The notes beneath the pieces are model-generated. The model made no database searches and was not told where the DNA came from. It worked only from the letters and a program-made list of their open reading frames with translations. From NCBI GenBank assembly GCA_023333565.1, contig JAJKFH010003165.1, positions 1,364,001 to 1,428,000 on the forward strand: a DNA stretch of 64,000 bases. Reading direction: 5' to 3'. Both the position numbers and the translations under genes were made by a program. This stretch comes from Puffinus mauretanicus (Eukaryota; Chordata; Aves; Procellariiformes; Procellariidae). Positions within the stretch are counted from its first letter, which is position 1, and each line of letters begins with the position of its first letter. Positions 37,435-49,730 of this stretch are shown here, piece after piece.

Positions 37435-37565
37435 CAAAGAGCCTCGGCTGGCAGCGCTCCAGCTCCTGCTCCCTCGCCGCGTGATGAACGCCCCAGCGCC
37501 GGGCACGGGGCTGAGCCAGCCCTGCCAGCGCCAGGGCTGCACGCCAGCTCCAGCTCGGCCATTCA
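37435..37565. promoter_or_regulatory. GC- and CpG-rich patch
   Basis: About a dozen CpGs in 130 bases with repeated AGCGCC/GGGC and CCAGC motifs, inside a long AT-rich stretch. It opens chance frames on both strands (37256-37774 plus, 37337-37582 minus). No splice site or start context supports coding. Confidence 0.3.
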
Positions 37566-38715
37566 AATCCTTCCTCTCGCAAGGAGCCTACTCGCTTTTT
37601 CTGTTTCAGAGATTAGCTCGTCCTAAAGAGCACAACTGTTTCAGGTCTGGACGGTGCTCGTGGCTGTTTTGCAAAGGTACAGCCACATTCAAAGCGCTTG
37701 GAAAGAAAGCAACAAAAAAAAATAATCCCAATGCCTCCAAGCACTTTGTGGCTCAGAAGGATTTCTGTGATTAGGCATCACTACAGCAATTTGCAGTAGT
37801 GCTCCAGGACTTACTTTTGGGGCCAGTGATAAAAGTCTCCTACAGGTTTTTAGATCTACAGTGGATGGCTCTGTCCGTTCACATTAAAAATCTATTTCTT
37901 CTTCCATTGACTACATATGTTAGGTATGGAAACTATTATGAAAGGAGTACACTGCAGGTCACTTATGTCACAATATTAATGGCTTTTCAATTTCAGCGTC
38001 AAGACCTTCCCTCTCCCCCCCACCTAAAAGCTCAGTCCTTCTCTAGTGCATTAATGAGCAAGCTGACAAATGGCACATAGTAGCAATTTCAGATGTTTGG
38101 AAGGTTTTTTGTCTTCTCTCCATGATGACAGATGTGTTTTAAAAAAACAACACAAAAAACCAAAACCCACCCTTTTGCTTCTTGGACAACAGACAAAAAA
38201 AATCCTGGTTTTGCAGTTTGGTTTGGTTTTGCAATTCCTCAGCACTTCACAGCTAATCCACCCATGCTATAATTCAAGAGGCTGCTCTCTATTTACAGTT
38301 ATTTAGGAGCCAATGCTTTCTCTGCAGAGATTATATATGGCGTGCAATTCCCCGTACAGCAATGTCACTAGGAATAGGGGTAAGAGGACAAGGACAGTCA
38401 GAAAACATGTTAAAATTCAGGTGAACTGCAGAGTAAACCTACGTTTTTGTTCCATTAGTAGTCTTTCTCCTTCCTTTGCACCCCTCTGCCACTTCTCACA
38501 TGAAATACTAACAGAGACAAGCTAATAGATAATTTTACTTGTACAGCACATTTCGGATTAATTCATTCCAATAGCAGCACAAAAGAATAGCTCCTGTTTC
38601 TTCTCACTCATATACCAAAGTCTCAAGGCAGAAAGGACATGTTGAGGTTCTTGATGTTGAGACCTACCTTGTGTTCAAACCATTAGCAACAGCTCAGAGG
38701 GCCATTTGATTAAAA

Positions 38716-38745
38716 ACGCAAGCGGCCAACACGCAAGCAGCCAAC
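38716..38745. repeat. 15-bp tandem duplication
   Basis: ACGCAAGCGGCCAAC is followed at once by ACGCAAGCAGCCAAC. The single G-to-A difference creates or removes a CpG-like site, which suggests deamination after duplication. Confidence 0.7.
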
Positions 38746-41700
38746 AGTTCTACTACTTGTGGATAAAGGCCATTTGCCTGGTGGAGACCCTTTCAGAAAC
38801 ATGTACACAAAAGCTCATACATTTAACCAATATCATGAATTCCTTACTTTTTTTTTTTTTTAAGAAAAATCAAAATAAGTATTTTAATAAGATAACCAGG
38901 CATTTTATGTTCACTTTCCTTCACTTTAAGGACGGTGGGATTTTTTGTAGCTTTATCTGTGCAAACTATAGATTGAATTCCTGGGGATAAAATGCATACA
39001 TCCTATAGCATAATTCTTAGAAACAAAGGATCACAAAATACTAAGATCTATCAGATCCTACTGAAAATACATATATTGGCAGCTTCTGGCATGCAGATTT
39101 CCAATAGGGCCCAAATTAAGTAACAAGTGAGGTAAAAAGGCAATTTTAATAAAAGTTACTCATGCTTATCATTCTCATCATAGCCATGGTCATTCTTTTA
39201 CAGTAGTGTTCTCAGTGTACATAACCTCTACGTATCGTAAAATCAGAAAGACCCAGCTTCTATCAGTGGACAAAACCAGTGCAGTTAATCCACTGCTGTC
39301 ATTAACAGTGGTCAACAGAGATACTCTGCTGTCAGTCCGGACATCTCTACCTGACACTGCCTCCATTCTTTCACCCACATCGGTTTATTAAGGCTAGCAG
39401 AAACCCGGAAGAGAAGTAGTCCTTGTATGTTGTTATTTACAACTCATGGATTTTTTTCAGGTTACTGCATTAAAGCAACCAAGGGTACTTATAATGGTGC
39501 TGGATGCAAATGAGAAGAACTGCTGAATTTTGGATTATCAGTAAAAATCATGTTTAGTGTTTTCCATACTACTGGGATGTTTTGCAGAAGTCGGAGGGTT
39601 TTTGTACAGAACAAATGAGGAAATGAGAGGACTAAGAATTTTTTCCAATTTTTAATACAGGAAACATACAGACAAATGCACAATATGAAAATAAATGGAG
39701 TTTTTGAATGCCTACTAGACAGCTAACATTTCACAATCATTTTGCTGTTCAGTCACAAGCAGTAATGAGATTAGCTTTTACCTAAACTCAAAATCAAAAT
39801 AAAGACTAAATCCACTGGCTGCCCTCAGACTGTTCAAAAACTGTTCTCTGCCACCTGAACATCTCCTCCTATGGATAAAATGAAGCTGATTTGGCTTTAC
39901 CAGAAACACTGCTTCCTGCCAGAGACCATGTGCTTGTACTTACTGGCAAGCCTCACTCCGCAGACTGCACATGGCCCGTGGCTACTGGGAGCCTTTAGCA
40001 AGCAAACATCATGTCAGAAGCCTTCACTTCAACAGTAACACAGCTCCCCAGCTCACCGCTAGTTATAACAAATGGTCTAATAATGTGTCATAACAGGTTA
40101 TGCCTTTCATAAGAGCCCTGTTACATTACCATAAGTGTGCAAGTCTTTAAAATTTCCCCTTCTTTCAGTTCAATAGGTGCACAGCATGCACATACGGCAT
40201 AGACAGCTTGTGGATGTAGCAGTGCTTTTATTACATAAATAATGATGTATAAACAAAAATATGAATGGAAACTAACATGTCTCTATAAGTAAAACATACA
40301 ACTTTTAAAAGGATTGCTTGTATTTTAAACAGACATACCATGCCAAGTCATTTTGGCATTCTCAGGCTTACTCCCACGGGGTAAAGCTACCTTGGGAACA
40401 TAGTTATTTTTAATGATAGAAAGGTCATTTTACTATTTGACAAATACACTGGAAGAAATATGCAGTTTCAGTCGCTTTAAAAACGTCCATGAATCCAAAT
40501 CCCTTCCCAAAGCGCGATTCCAAAACCAAAAGAGACAAACCAAAAAATAAAAAAAAAAATAAAAGAAAGAAAACCCACCCCACTCACCCCAAAAACCCGT
40601 TTATCAAATTTCTGCTCAAAACATGTTAGAGAACAGATGTGAATTTGGAGTTCCTAAATGAGTGCCTTGGCCACAGCACCAAACTGTGCATGGAGGAAGA
40701 CTCTGTTGTTTCCACAGCATGAAATGTCTGAAATATTCACAGACAGAAGAATTAAAAAAAAAAACAAACAAAACCACACAATTCTGGCTTTAAACTGTAA
40801 ATTTAAGATTTTGCAGTTGACCCCCCAAACCAAAAGAATTCTCGCACAGCTCTTACTACAGAAAGGAAGGCTGACTGAATTACTGGTGTTTGCTAATCTA
40901 GCTCAATGTTTTATTTCCTTCAGTTTTCAGTAGTGGATAATACCTTCTGTTTATAAGGCCACCAGATCAAAAACATGTTCAGTAATTTTCTATTAACTGT
41001 TTCACATAATATACTATAATATTCTGTCTCCATCACCAAATAGGTGTTCCTGCTACTTACGAGAGGCCAGCTACAGATGTAGAGGTGATCCACGAAGACT
41101 TTGAAATTAAATAAACCACACATTAGACTCCAAGAGAGGACAAAGAGAGGGAGAGAAAGACTAGATTGAATATTCACTACAGTGAATCATAGGCAACTGA
41201 CTCTTCCCTATGAATAAGCAAATAACCTGAATGTTCTTTAAATGTTTGGTATTGTAAAATGCTGGAGGAGTTGCGGCTCTAATAATCTCTGCAGAATGAT
41301 AAATCACTTAAAATCTGAGTTTGCAATGGAAGCCTCTATTTAAAAAAGCTATCCACAGATTGCATTACTTTTCGTAAGCCTGAAGTGTTCTTTCTATAGT
41401 ACTTACAGTCAATGCAATAATGAACTAGATTATGTCCGAGCACTGAACTATGAACAAAATCCCATCATAATATCTTTGTTTCCTTCTCCAAAGACCCCCT
41501 CTCCTGCAATCGCTTTGTACAAATCTGCAGAGCTTTGCGTATTAGCAGCAAGCTCGCCAAGCAGCTTCGTCTCCTCCACAGAACAAGATCCCACCTTGCC
41601 ACAGACGTCTGAGGACCCTAAAGAGGTTCAACCACCATTAAGACTGCAAAGAAAAGACAACTCATCTCTTTTTTTACTCAAAACAAAACTGTGAGTAATT

Positions 41701-42942
41701 ATGCCCTTTCTTACTGAAGATAGCCAAGAACAGTGACTTATAAATTAAGGCAGGTCATCTTAAAATTGTATCTAAGGCCTTCTTAAAAGGCACAACCCTT
41801 TTACCTCGTGAAAAACATAGAACGTTTAATGTAAGACCATCTCAATAAATGCTGTGTAGCATGAACAGAAAAATATGTTAGCAAATTATTACAATACAGT
41901 GTGACTACACACTTGCAAATAAGGTATAACAAGCTGAACGCAGCACTATTTACTTTTGACCATTATTCATACACTGAATACCTCAAATCAGTTTTACAGC
42001 ACTCCTTCTGTAGGATGTGCTGTAGGTATGAGACTCCAGTGGCTTTGCAAATGAATAACTATTTGCAGAATCAAATATTCATTGTCAAATACTTGCTCAG
42101 CACTGGGGGGGGGGGAGGGGGAACAACCCCCCCCACATACAAACAGGAAAGAACAAGCACTGGAAGGAACTCAGCACACATTGACAGGTACCAAGAGTGG
42201 AAAGGCTCGGCCAGGAGCCAGGTACCAAACTTGGCTCTCAGTCCCAAACCAAAAGCACAACAACTCCGTGCCTACCAGATGCAACTCAAGCTTCCAGGGG
42301 GGAAAAATAGCCAGAAAGAACTACTATTTTGATCGAGCAACTGTCCTTGCAAAATGAACACAATGCACTGGGACATGTGTACACATACAGAAAAACACAG
42401 ACTACTTCAACCACAGCCAGGCACAAGTAGGCTTTCATCCTGCTCCTTTCCATGTTCATTCCCTTGCCCAAACACCCAAAGAACAGCAAGAGTTAATGGA
42501 GAAATGAGTACATTTTAAAAAGCAGCTATCACACAAAACAAGACATTTCTCAAGGTAGTAGGCTAATAACTTAAGTCTTGGGCATCAGTTATACTCACCT
42601 CCTGATGGCAAAGAGTCACTTCTTAAAAAGAAGTATTTGATTATTTATCCCTTTGATCATTTTGGCTGAACTTTTCAGGCAAGTTGAGAGGGTTAAAGTA
42701 GAAATCATGCACGAAAGACTGAGTTTGTGTGTAAAAGCTGCTTCACTACAGACGGTATTCATTTACCTCATACTTAGTTTTGCAACTTTAAATAGATCGT
42801 AAAACACACTGGGATTCTGCACTGGGCACTTTATTTTTCTGAACTGAAGCAAACGCACAGCCCTTGGAAGTCGTGAGGCTTCATTCGCTCCCAGGAGGAG
42901 CTTAAGCCCTGAGGCTTAGAGGGGGAGAAGGAGCTCTCTGCT

Positions 42943-42954
42943 CCATCTAATGGT
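42943..42954 (+). promoter_or_regulatory. CTCF-like core
   Basis: CCATCTAATGGT differs at one base from the CCAYCTAGTGGY form of the CTCF core, and the preceding CTCTCTGCT fits the pyrimidine-rich upstream part only loosely. It is weak evidence on its own. Confidence 0.2.
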
Positions 42955-43084
42955 GAAAGGGAATAAGCATCTCTGTACGGTTTAACTTACCTACCCGGCA
43001 AGGTCAATCCAGGACAACTCGTACCATTATTTTATGTCGTACTGGAGCATGCTTGGGCTGTGTGTTGATAAGGCATGGCATAGG

Positions 43085-43490
43085 TACACAGAGCTGCAGA
43101 GGAGGCAGAGGCAGTCACAGGCACGTTCCTGGAGAAGGTAGGTCACGTAGGGACGGCTGGTAACCACCGCTGACGTCAACTCCCGAAACAGGAGCTAGGG
43201 TTTGTTCCCATGCCCGTCTCTGCTTTCTTCCCCAAGCCTCCAGGCCCTGCGCGGGTCGCTGGCTGCGTGCGTTGGACCTCCTGCCACAGGGAGGTGATGT
43301 GGTGAGGGCAGGCGAGCTGGGGCAGGGCCAGCAGGATCAACTTCACACAACAGCACTGGGCAGCAAAAAGCTGAGCACTTCCCACTGGCAGCGCGGCCCC
43401 CTCCCCAAGCCAGCTCGTCCCCGTGCCCCCGGCACCCACTTGAGTCCACCACCAAAAGACGTGGATGGGGGAAGAGCAGACTACACGGCT
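43085..43490. promoter_or_regulatory. GC-rich, CpG-containing block with a CRE palindrome
   Basis: About 400 bases are clearly richer in G+C and CpG than the flanks. They include TGACGTCA (43171-43178), the full cyclic-AMP response element bound by CREB/ATF proteins, and CACGTA nearby. Open frames on both strands (43176-43499 and 43195-43503 minus, 43272-43520 plus) are mutually inconsistent and look like by-products of composition. This is a candidate promoter or enhancer, with no transcript evidence. Confidence 0.3.
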
Positions 43491-44102
43491 GGCCTTCACC
43501 CACTATTTAACTTTTGCTAAGCAGATGTCATTACGCTGACCAAAGGTCCACGCTGTTTTTCCACTGAAGGACTATCAATGATCTCTTACTCTCCAGGGCT
43601 TCCAAGAACCCTCAGACAGGAAAAGTAAGAGTCAGGACTACAAGGGCTAAGACTGCAATGTTTCCAGAGGACTTCTGAACCTTCTTTACGGTGTAAAAGA
43701 GTCCCTAAATACTGTCCCAGTCTGGCTCTTGCGACGCCTAATAGCTCCAGGCAAGAGGCTCACGCAGCACCACAGCCATCTTTTGGGATCAGGCAGCACC
43801 CACAGGTTTAGACAAACCGAACGATGCATGGTTTGTTCTCACACAACGGGTGCTACGCTGAGCATCAGGGGGGATGAAACAAAGTGGTTTTGCTCTTCGC
43901 TGGGCAATCAGACCGCAGAGCTGAGGGCACTGTCACCTCCATGCCCGCACCCCAAGCACAACTGAGTAAGGAGAAGTGTTCACACCAAACACCGCCCGGT
44001 GCTTACGTTACAATGGCCGTGTTCGCATTTCCTTCACAATCCATCAACTCCTGAACAGATGTAAAAATATCTGGCTTGTCCTTTTAAGAAATTAATTAAT
44101 CT

Positions 44103-44126
44103 GTACTAAAGTACTAAAGTACTAAA
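44103..44126. repeat. 8-bp tandem repeat, three exact copies
   Basis: GTACTAAA occurs three times without change. The identity of the copies suggests recent slippage. Confidence 0.8.
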
Positions 44127-45652
44127 TCTTGGTGTGGAAATGTTTTGGGTTTTTATACATTGATGGTCAAGGCAAAAGACTTTAAAAAAAAAAAAAAGTA
44201 ATTCCAAGTATTCAACTTACATCACTTGAAACAAGCTCAGTTTTCAGAAAATAAGGAGCAGCTATTCCTTCTCAAAAATCAGATCTTAATGCAAGTTGGG
44301 CACTCCAAATTCTCTAGTCAGTTTGAAAACCTTGTTTTAGAAGCAGGGGGGAGATTTCAGTAGATGTGAATTGGTAGAAAAAAAATGCCAAACAGAAGCA
44401 AAGTTATCTTCTAACCTGAAACAAGACAAGGTGCAGAGTTTTACCCAACATAACCTCCCTTCAAGCCCAGTAATGCAGCATAAGTTAATTCAAATATCTC
44501 CTAAAGATAAGTGCATCTGTACATCAAGACAGTCTGATTGCTCTGCAGGTACAGAAGGTATATTTTATTGTAATTCCCTATACCATCTGGCAACTTCATG
44601 ATCTGGTCATTTTCTGGCAATTAATATCTAAATTCTATCTAGTTTTGGAAAATGCTTAATAATTGCATTATTAAAAATACTTGAAATATTACCTCAGCTC
44701 AGCAAATTTGTTGTCTACAAAATTGCACATGTATATTTTACATATATTCATATATAAAAACATGTTTACTGCCCTATTTCTGATACACATTCCAAATTCC
44801 ATAAGCATTTAAGGCAACATCTGTAAATTTTACCTCGATGAAAGCAAAAGCAGTAACAACTTATCTGAAAATGTTTTCTCCTGCTGTATCTGATGCAAGT
44901 TGATAGGAGGAAAACAAAATCATACTTCACTTCTGTCTTTAGGAAGATATATGAAGTAAGTAATACAAAACCCATCACACGAGAGCCCTATGTTATTTTC
45001 AATAAAAACATTAGTGATCTGCCATTTATATAGCTCACTTCTTGCTGTGAATGTACTCATCCTCTTTGTAGAGGAGATCTCATCCTCTTATTCCTCCAAC
45101 TTTGAACGTAACATGAAATACTTAACATGAAAAAGCATGATTTTTTTTTTATTTCATGCATACATGCCATAGAAGAGAATAATTTGTACTAATTTCTCTA
45201 AGTTTCTAAAAATATATGCCTTAGAAATATAGCACAGTGGGAAAAGAATTAGGCCCTGCATTAACCAGCACTTTCCTTTTCCTATGGTTATGCACTAGTA
45301 CTTGTTGGGGGGTTGGCTAACATAAGGAGTAGTTATTGTTACCATTCCCTTACACAATTAAGACACCTAACTTTTCAGAAAAAACACAACCAAAGCTGAA
45401 CTTTCACTGTCATCTTGCAATAATCAGTGTTGACAAACTTTATACTGGCTTTTTTTTTTTCCCCAGAAATGCAGAAGAATTTTTTTATAAATTCTGTAAG
45501 TTCACTATTCATTTAGAAACATGACGGCAAATAAGCATATACACAAGCCCCACTATATGACAATTTTTTTCATTATGTTCCCGACACTACAGAAACAAAG
45601 CTACTTAGAAGTATCAGATACATATATTCAGTACCTTGGCATCAGTTTGAAT

Positions 45653-45655
<3 letters not shown>

Positions 45656-45700
<45 letters not shown>
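45656..45700. repeat. (GA)n microsatellite, 45 bases
   Basis: An uninterrupted GA repeat of about 22 units. It makes an open frame at 45521-45784 read as an arginine-glutamate dipeptide repeat, which is an artefact. It is likely polymorphic in length. Confidence 0.9.
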
Positions 45701-45703
<3 letters not shown>

Positions 45704-46119
45704 CAAATATCCATTATGAAATGGGAGTCAAGACAGAAAGCTACTTATGCACAAGAAAAAAGTTCCTCCACTGCCACACCATAATGTAAGTACCAGGAAA
45801 AAAGTCCATATTTCCATATTCAGAGGTCAAACATTTCAGGATTTATCTATAGATAACTAGACTAAATTTCTTCTGATAGTAATTCATCACTAGGTCTTAC
45901 AGTTCCTGTAATGTATTGGTCAAAAGAAGAGCAATGCTAGCTGTCTAGAGGTGCATCAATGAGCAAATTAAATTGGCTATTTATTACCAAAGCTTCTGGT
46001 GCTATTCATATAAAAAAAGAATTAATACAGTCAGAAGTGAGGCGATGCATTTCCTCAGAGAAACATGCCACACAGCAGTTCGTAATTTAATGGGCAACCA
46101 GCTGGCACGAGAGCATTAC

Positions 46120-46127
46120 TGACGTCA
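46120..46127. promoter_or_regulatory. CRE palindrome TGACGTCA
   Basis: A perfect cyclic-AMP response element in an otherwise ordinary AT-rich stretch. It contains a CpG that has survived deamination. It is a single short motif, so chance occurrence is quite possible. Confidence 0.2.
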
Positions 46128-48786
46128 AAGAATTCACAACTTTACACAGACGTATATACAAGAAACACCTAACACGCCTTGACCACAGACAGGTAGGGCA
46201 TTCAAACGTCTAGGATTGTCAAAGACAAGACCAAGTTTGCTAGGGCCAAGATTTGAAAGCTCTCGAATGTATTATTTACCGTATAATGCAGTTGTAGTAG
46301 GTAGAGCTAAAATGTGCACAAAATTTAGGTTTTAGAATGGAAAGTGGTAAAAAGTTAAAAACATCCTACTTGCGGTAAAATGTTCAAAGTATTGACATAG
46401 GCTGTAAGAGAGATGGGAAGTTTTTGATGCATCTGACTAATGACTAAAAAAAAAAATTTAAAAAATACTATCAGCTTCGCAAGACCAGTTTGAGGTAAAG
46501 ATTCAATTCCCCTCGGCAAAAAGGCAAAGGTATCTTCCTCTCCTTTAGACAATCCTTGTGTTGAGATGAGATGTACCTGGCTAAATCTGGACATTCTCTA
46601 GCTCATCTTTAATGTACTTGTTCAAGTTCTCCTCTACTACTGCCTTTAGTAGTAAAGGCTTCCTCTAGCAAACAGGCTTTCCAGAGTTAACTTTTGTTTT
46701 GTTACACTCCCAGCATTAGATATATCTGATTAACATTAGTGTAGTAACTTAAATAGCCCCTCCTGTTTTGCCTTCTCTTGGGTATATTAGTGCTTTTACA
46801 CTCATAGACTTCCAGCACTTGAACTTTTTTTCTTTTTTGAAGAGTTTGAATTTTATTCTTTGCTTCAAATATTTACTTAAGAGTTTCATTGTACATAAAA
46901 AAAAATATTAATTTTTTTTTCATTTATCTTCCTCCACACTTAATATATTCACTATATTCTCATCCACATTTATGAAACATACTCCCTTTTAGTCTCACTT
47001 TCATTTAACTATTCTTAACATTTAAACTACACTTAAATAGAGATCGGTGTTAAACAATAATTCAGTTAAACAGTATTTTTAACAATTCAAATTTTCTCAT
47101 TAAAAGAATTTTAGCTGACTGCTTCCCAACTTTCATTTTGATCTCTTTTCTCCTGCGTACTCCTTTAAAACATATGACAAAAAGGGTATAAAGAATATAA
47201 GCATAAGAACCTTCACTCTTAACTGTGATGTATGCACATGTTTTTTTTTTTAATGAGTTTCACGATCCTGAATGAACAAAAGTAACAAAACTTGAGGGAT
47301 TGTAATTCAGTAAAAGAATGGGTAAAAGAAGCACTAATGGAGGAAGCATACCATGCAAATCACTGCACTATACAGCATCAAAACAAATGTCTCCTTAATA
47401 TATATTTACTAGTGATAACATATGTGACATAAATCTTATTTAAATCCTGAGATAAACTATAACTGCTTATCCAATTTATCAGTTAAAAGCAGTATGCCAT
47501 ATAAGTCTGTCTTATTAGATGACTTACTGTCTAAAATTCCTTATGCTGCTCTTGGATAAGCGGCCAACTAAGACAATGTTTTGCAAAAACAAGTTAACAT
47601 TTTACTCCAATGTTTCAATTATAATACTGATTTCTTTTTTTAAAACAGCTTTCTATCTACTTCCCCTGCTTTCCATTTCCCAAAGCACATTTCTTTCAAT
47701 TGCGTTCATCATTCTCTATTTTGCTTGCAAGGAGGAAGGGGAAAGGAGAAAGCAAGGAACTTACATAAAGAGAAAATTGCGTAACTATGAAGTTCTACTC
47801 TTGGCTTCAGGGAGATTTAAATTATGGCTCAGTAATTTAAAACATGTATTCCAAATAGCATATTGTGATAGACTGTTCCCAATCCCCACCGTGTGCCATT
47901 CAGAGGAAGGAACTGTGAACCACAGCTTGAGATGAACCTGCTACCAACTTCCTATAGTTTGGGAGGACTACAGATGGGCCAGCTGGTGACACCTGCCTTC
48001 TCCAAGAGGCAAGACCGCCCAGACTGAACAGTCACCCTCTCAACATGGGTCACCATCCTCCAGGGGCACACAAACTCCTGCCATACCAAGAGGCACTTGT
48101 TTATCACAGCACTTAGGTTGCTCACCTCTGATTTAAGTGAACTCAGCTTCAGCATTGTAGTAGGTAAAACATGCGCTCCTATGCCTCCTAGCTAATGGGT
48201 GATAAATCCTGAAAAAGGCATTAACCCAAAGGAGTTTGAATTATCTATTGTCTTTAATTTTTAACCAATCTTATAAAAATCAAAAACCAAGACAAAGAAT
48301 TCAAACAGTGCATTTAAAAATGCTTCCCCTACATTAATAAAATTAAATCAATAATTCTACTTAGCATAGGATTGGTATCCTCCACCTCTGTCACATCTCT
48401 AACAAAGCTGTTTTGTGCTCTCCTTTCTGAACAGGACAGCAAAACACCTTACAACCCCGACTACTGAAACCATATGAGAGATACAACTTCTTTCTGATAA
48501 ATTATTTTTAGAAGATTTAACGGTGTTAGAGGTTCTGCTGCCTTACCGACCCAAAGTGTACAAAGAGATTTGTTGCAAATAATGTTTTCTTTCCTCTAAA
48601 AATCTCCTCCCACAAACACGTAAGTAATCCAAAAGTCAACCTGGGTCCTCTCCTTCCATATCACCGCTCAAACACAGCAAGCCAAAACACAGCTTCACCT
48701 ATACCTGTACAGCCCTGCAAGCCTTCCTGGCACTGTGGCAGCTTAACCAAGTCCACCGGCTGAACTCAGGAGGAATTTGCAAATTG

Positions 48787-48807
48787 AAAAAAAAAAAAAA
48801 AAAAAAA
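48787..48807 (+). repeat. Poly(A) tract, 21 bases
   Basis: An A homopolymer followed by a short ACACAC run. The sequence upstream (48600-48786) is not recognised as a retroposed copy. Confidence 0.75.
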
Positions 48808-49634
48808 TACACACACCCCTCCTGACGCCCAGAAAAGACACACGGGGTTTGCCAATGTACAGAGTCCAGCAGAGCCTGGAGAGAAGTCACCATGCCCGTG
48901 TCCGGATTGCCTACCTTGGCATATCACTTAAAACTGCCCTAGAGTCACATTCCCTGCTTTATCTTTTGCTGCTACATATCAATTTTGAAACTCTGTATTC
49001 CCTAGCTCTTCCTTACTGGATGCGATTTCTAGAACAATTCCAATTAAATTTCCCTCGAACGTAATTGGAACATGTACAATTAGCAGAAAATAAATTTGTC
49101 AGCTTGTAAAGGACTGCCAGAGCTGACCTATCAGCCTAAAATTAGCAATCTCTGGACATGGCTTTTACTAACAAACTTTGAGTTATTACGTATCTTTCTT
49201 ACTTATAGTATACTTACTCTGCCTCCCAGAAACATTCCTCACAAACTCAACTCTAACATGACAATGTTCCCTCATCCCTCAACCGCTGAAATCATTTAAA
49301 CAGCCTTCACTACATTTACTTTGCACCTTTCTTCCCCCTCTGGACCTAGAAAAACACAATAAATATTATGCTCTAATACTGTGTGCATATTAGGCACGAA
49401 GCCTGAGCTTTGGAAATACATTCAGGATCATAATTATCTCAGAAATAAGAATTTAAACACTGTTCCTTTAAACACAATTCCAATGCCAGAGTTTATAAAT
49501 AATTGGCTAAGAGAGCTTTCCATGAAAGTTTATGAACAATATCTCATTGCATGTACCAGACTTTCTAATCCCAACTGGAAGAAGGGTTTTTTTAATCCTC
49601 CAGATATTATAGACAATGATAGCACAAAAGTTTA

Positions 49635-49730
49635 AAAAAAACAGCAAACAAAACCCCCCCACAAACCAAAAAAAAACCCAACCCCACAACCAAAAAACCC
49701 ACAAAGAAACCCACCACAACAAAAAAGTCA
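49635..49730. repeat. A/C-rich low-complexity tract
   Basis: About 95 bases of AAAC, CCCC, ACCAAAA and CCACAAC text with almost no G or T. It is the strongest example of the CCAAAC-type low complexity that recurs through this window. Confidence 0.7.

Larger units (their letters stand above)
24628..42080. other. Long unique non-coding stretch without recognised transposons
   Basis: About 17 kb in which I recognise no gene, LINE, SINE or LTR. It holds low-complexity tracts, short tandem duplications, a hairpin, palindromes and two CpG-rich patches listed separately. Open frames such as 30238-30585 plus, 36370-36612 minus and 37256-37774 plus are chance-like. The last owes its 172 codons to a GC-rich patch. 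The scarcity of repeats is consistent with intron or gene-desert DNA in a bird. Confidence 0.5.

Noticed and set aside
37256..37774. 172-codon plus-strand frame
   Set aside because: It spans AT-rich, then GC-rich, then AT-rich text with no motif, and an opposite-strand frame overlaps the same GC-rich part. It is best explained by a low stop density in the CpG patch.
45521..45784. Plus-strand frame with a long Arg-Glu dipeptide repeat
   Set aside because: The dipeptide repeat is the translation of a GA microsatellite; the flanks have no coding character.
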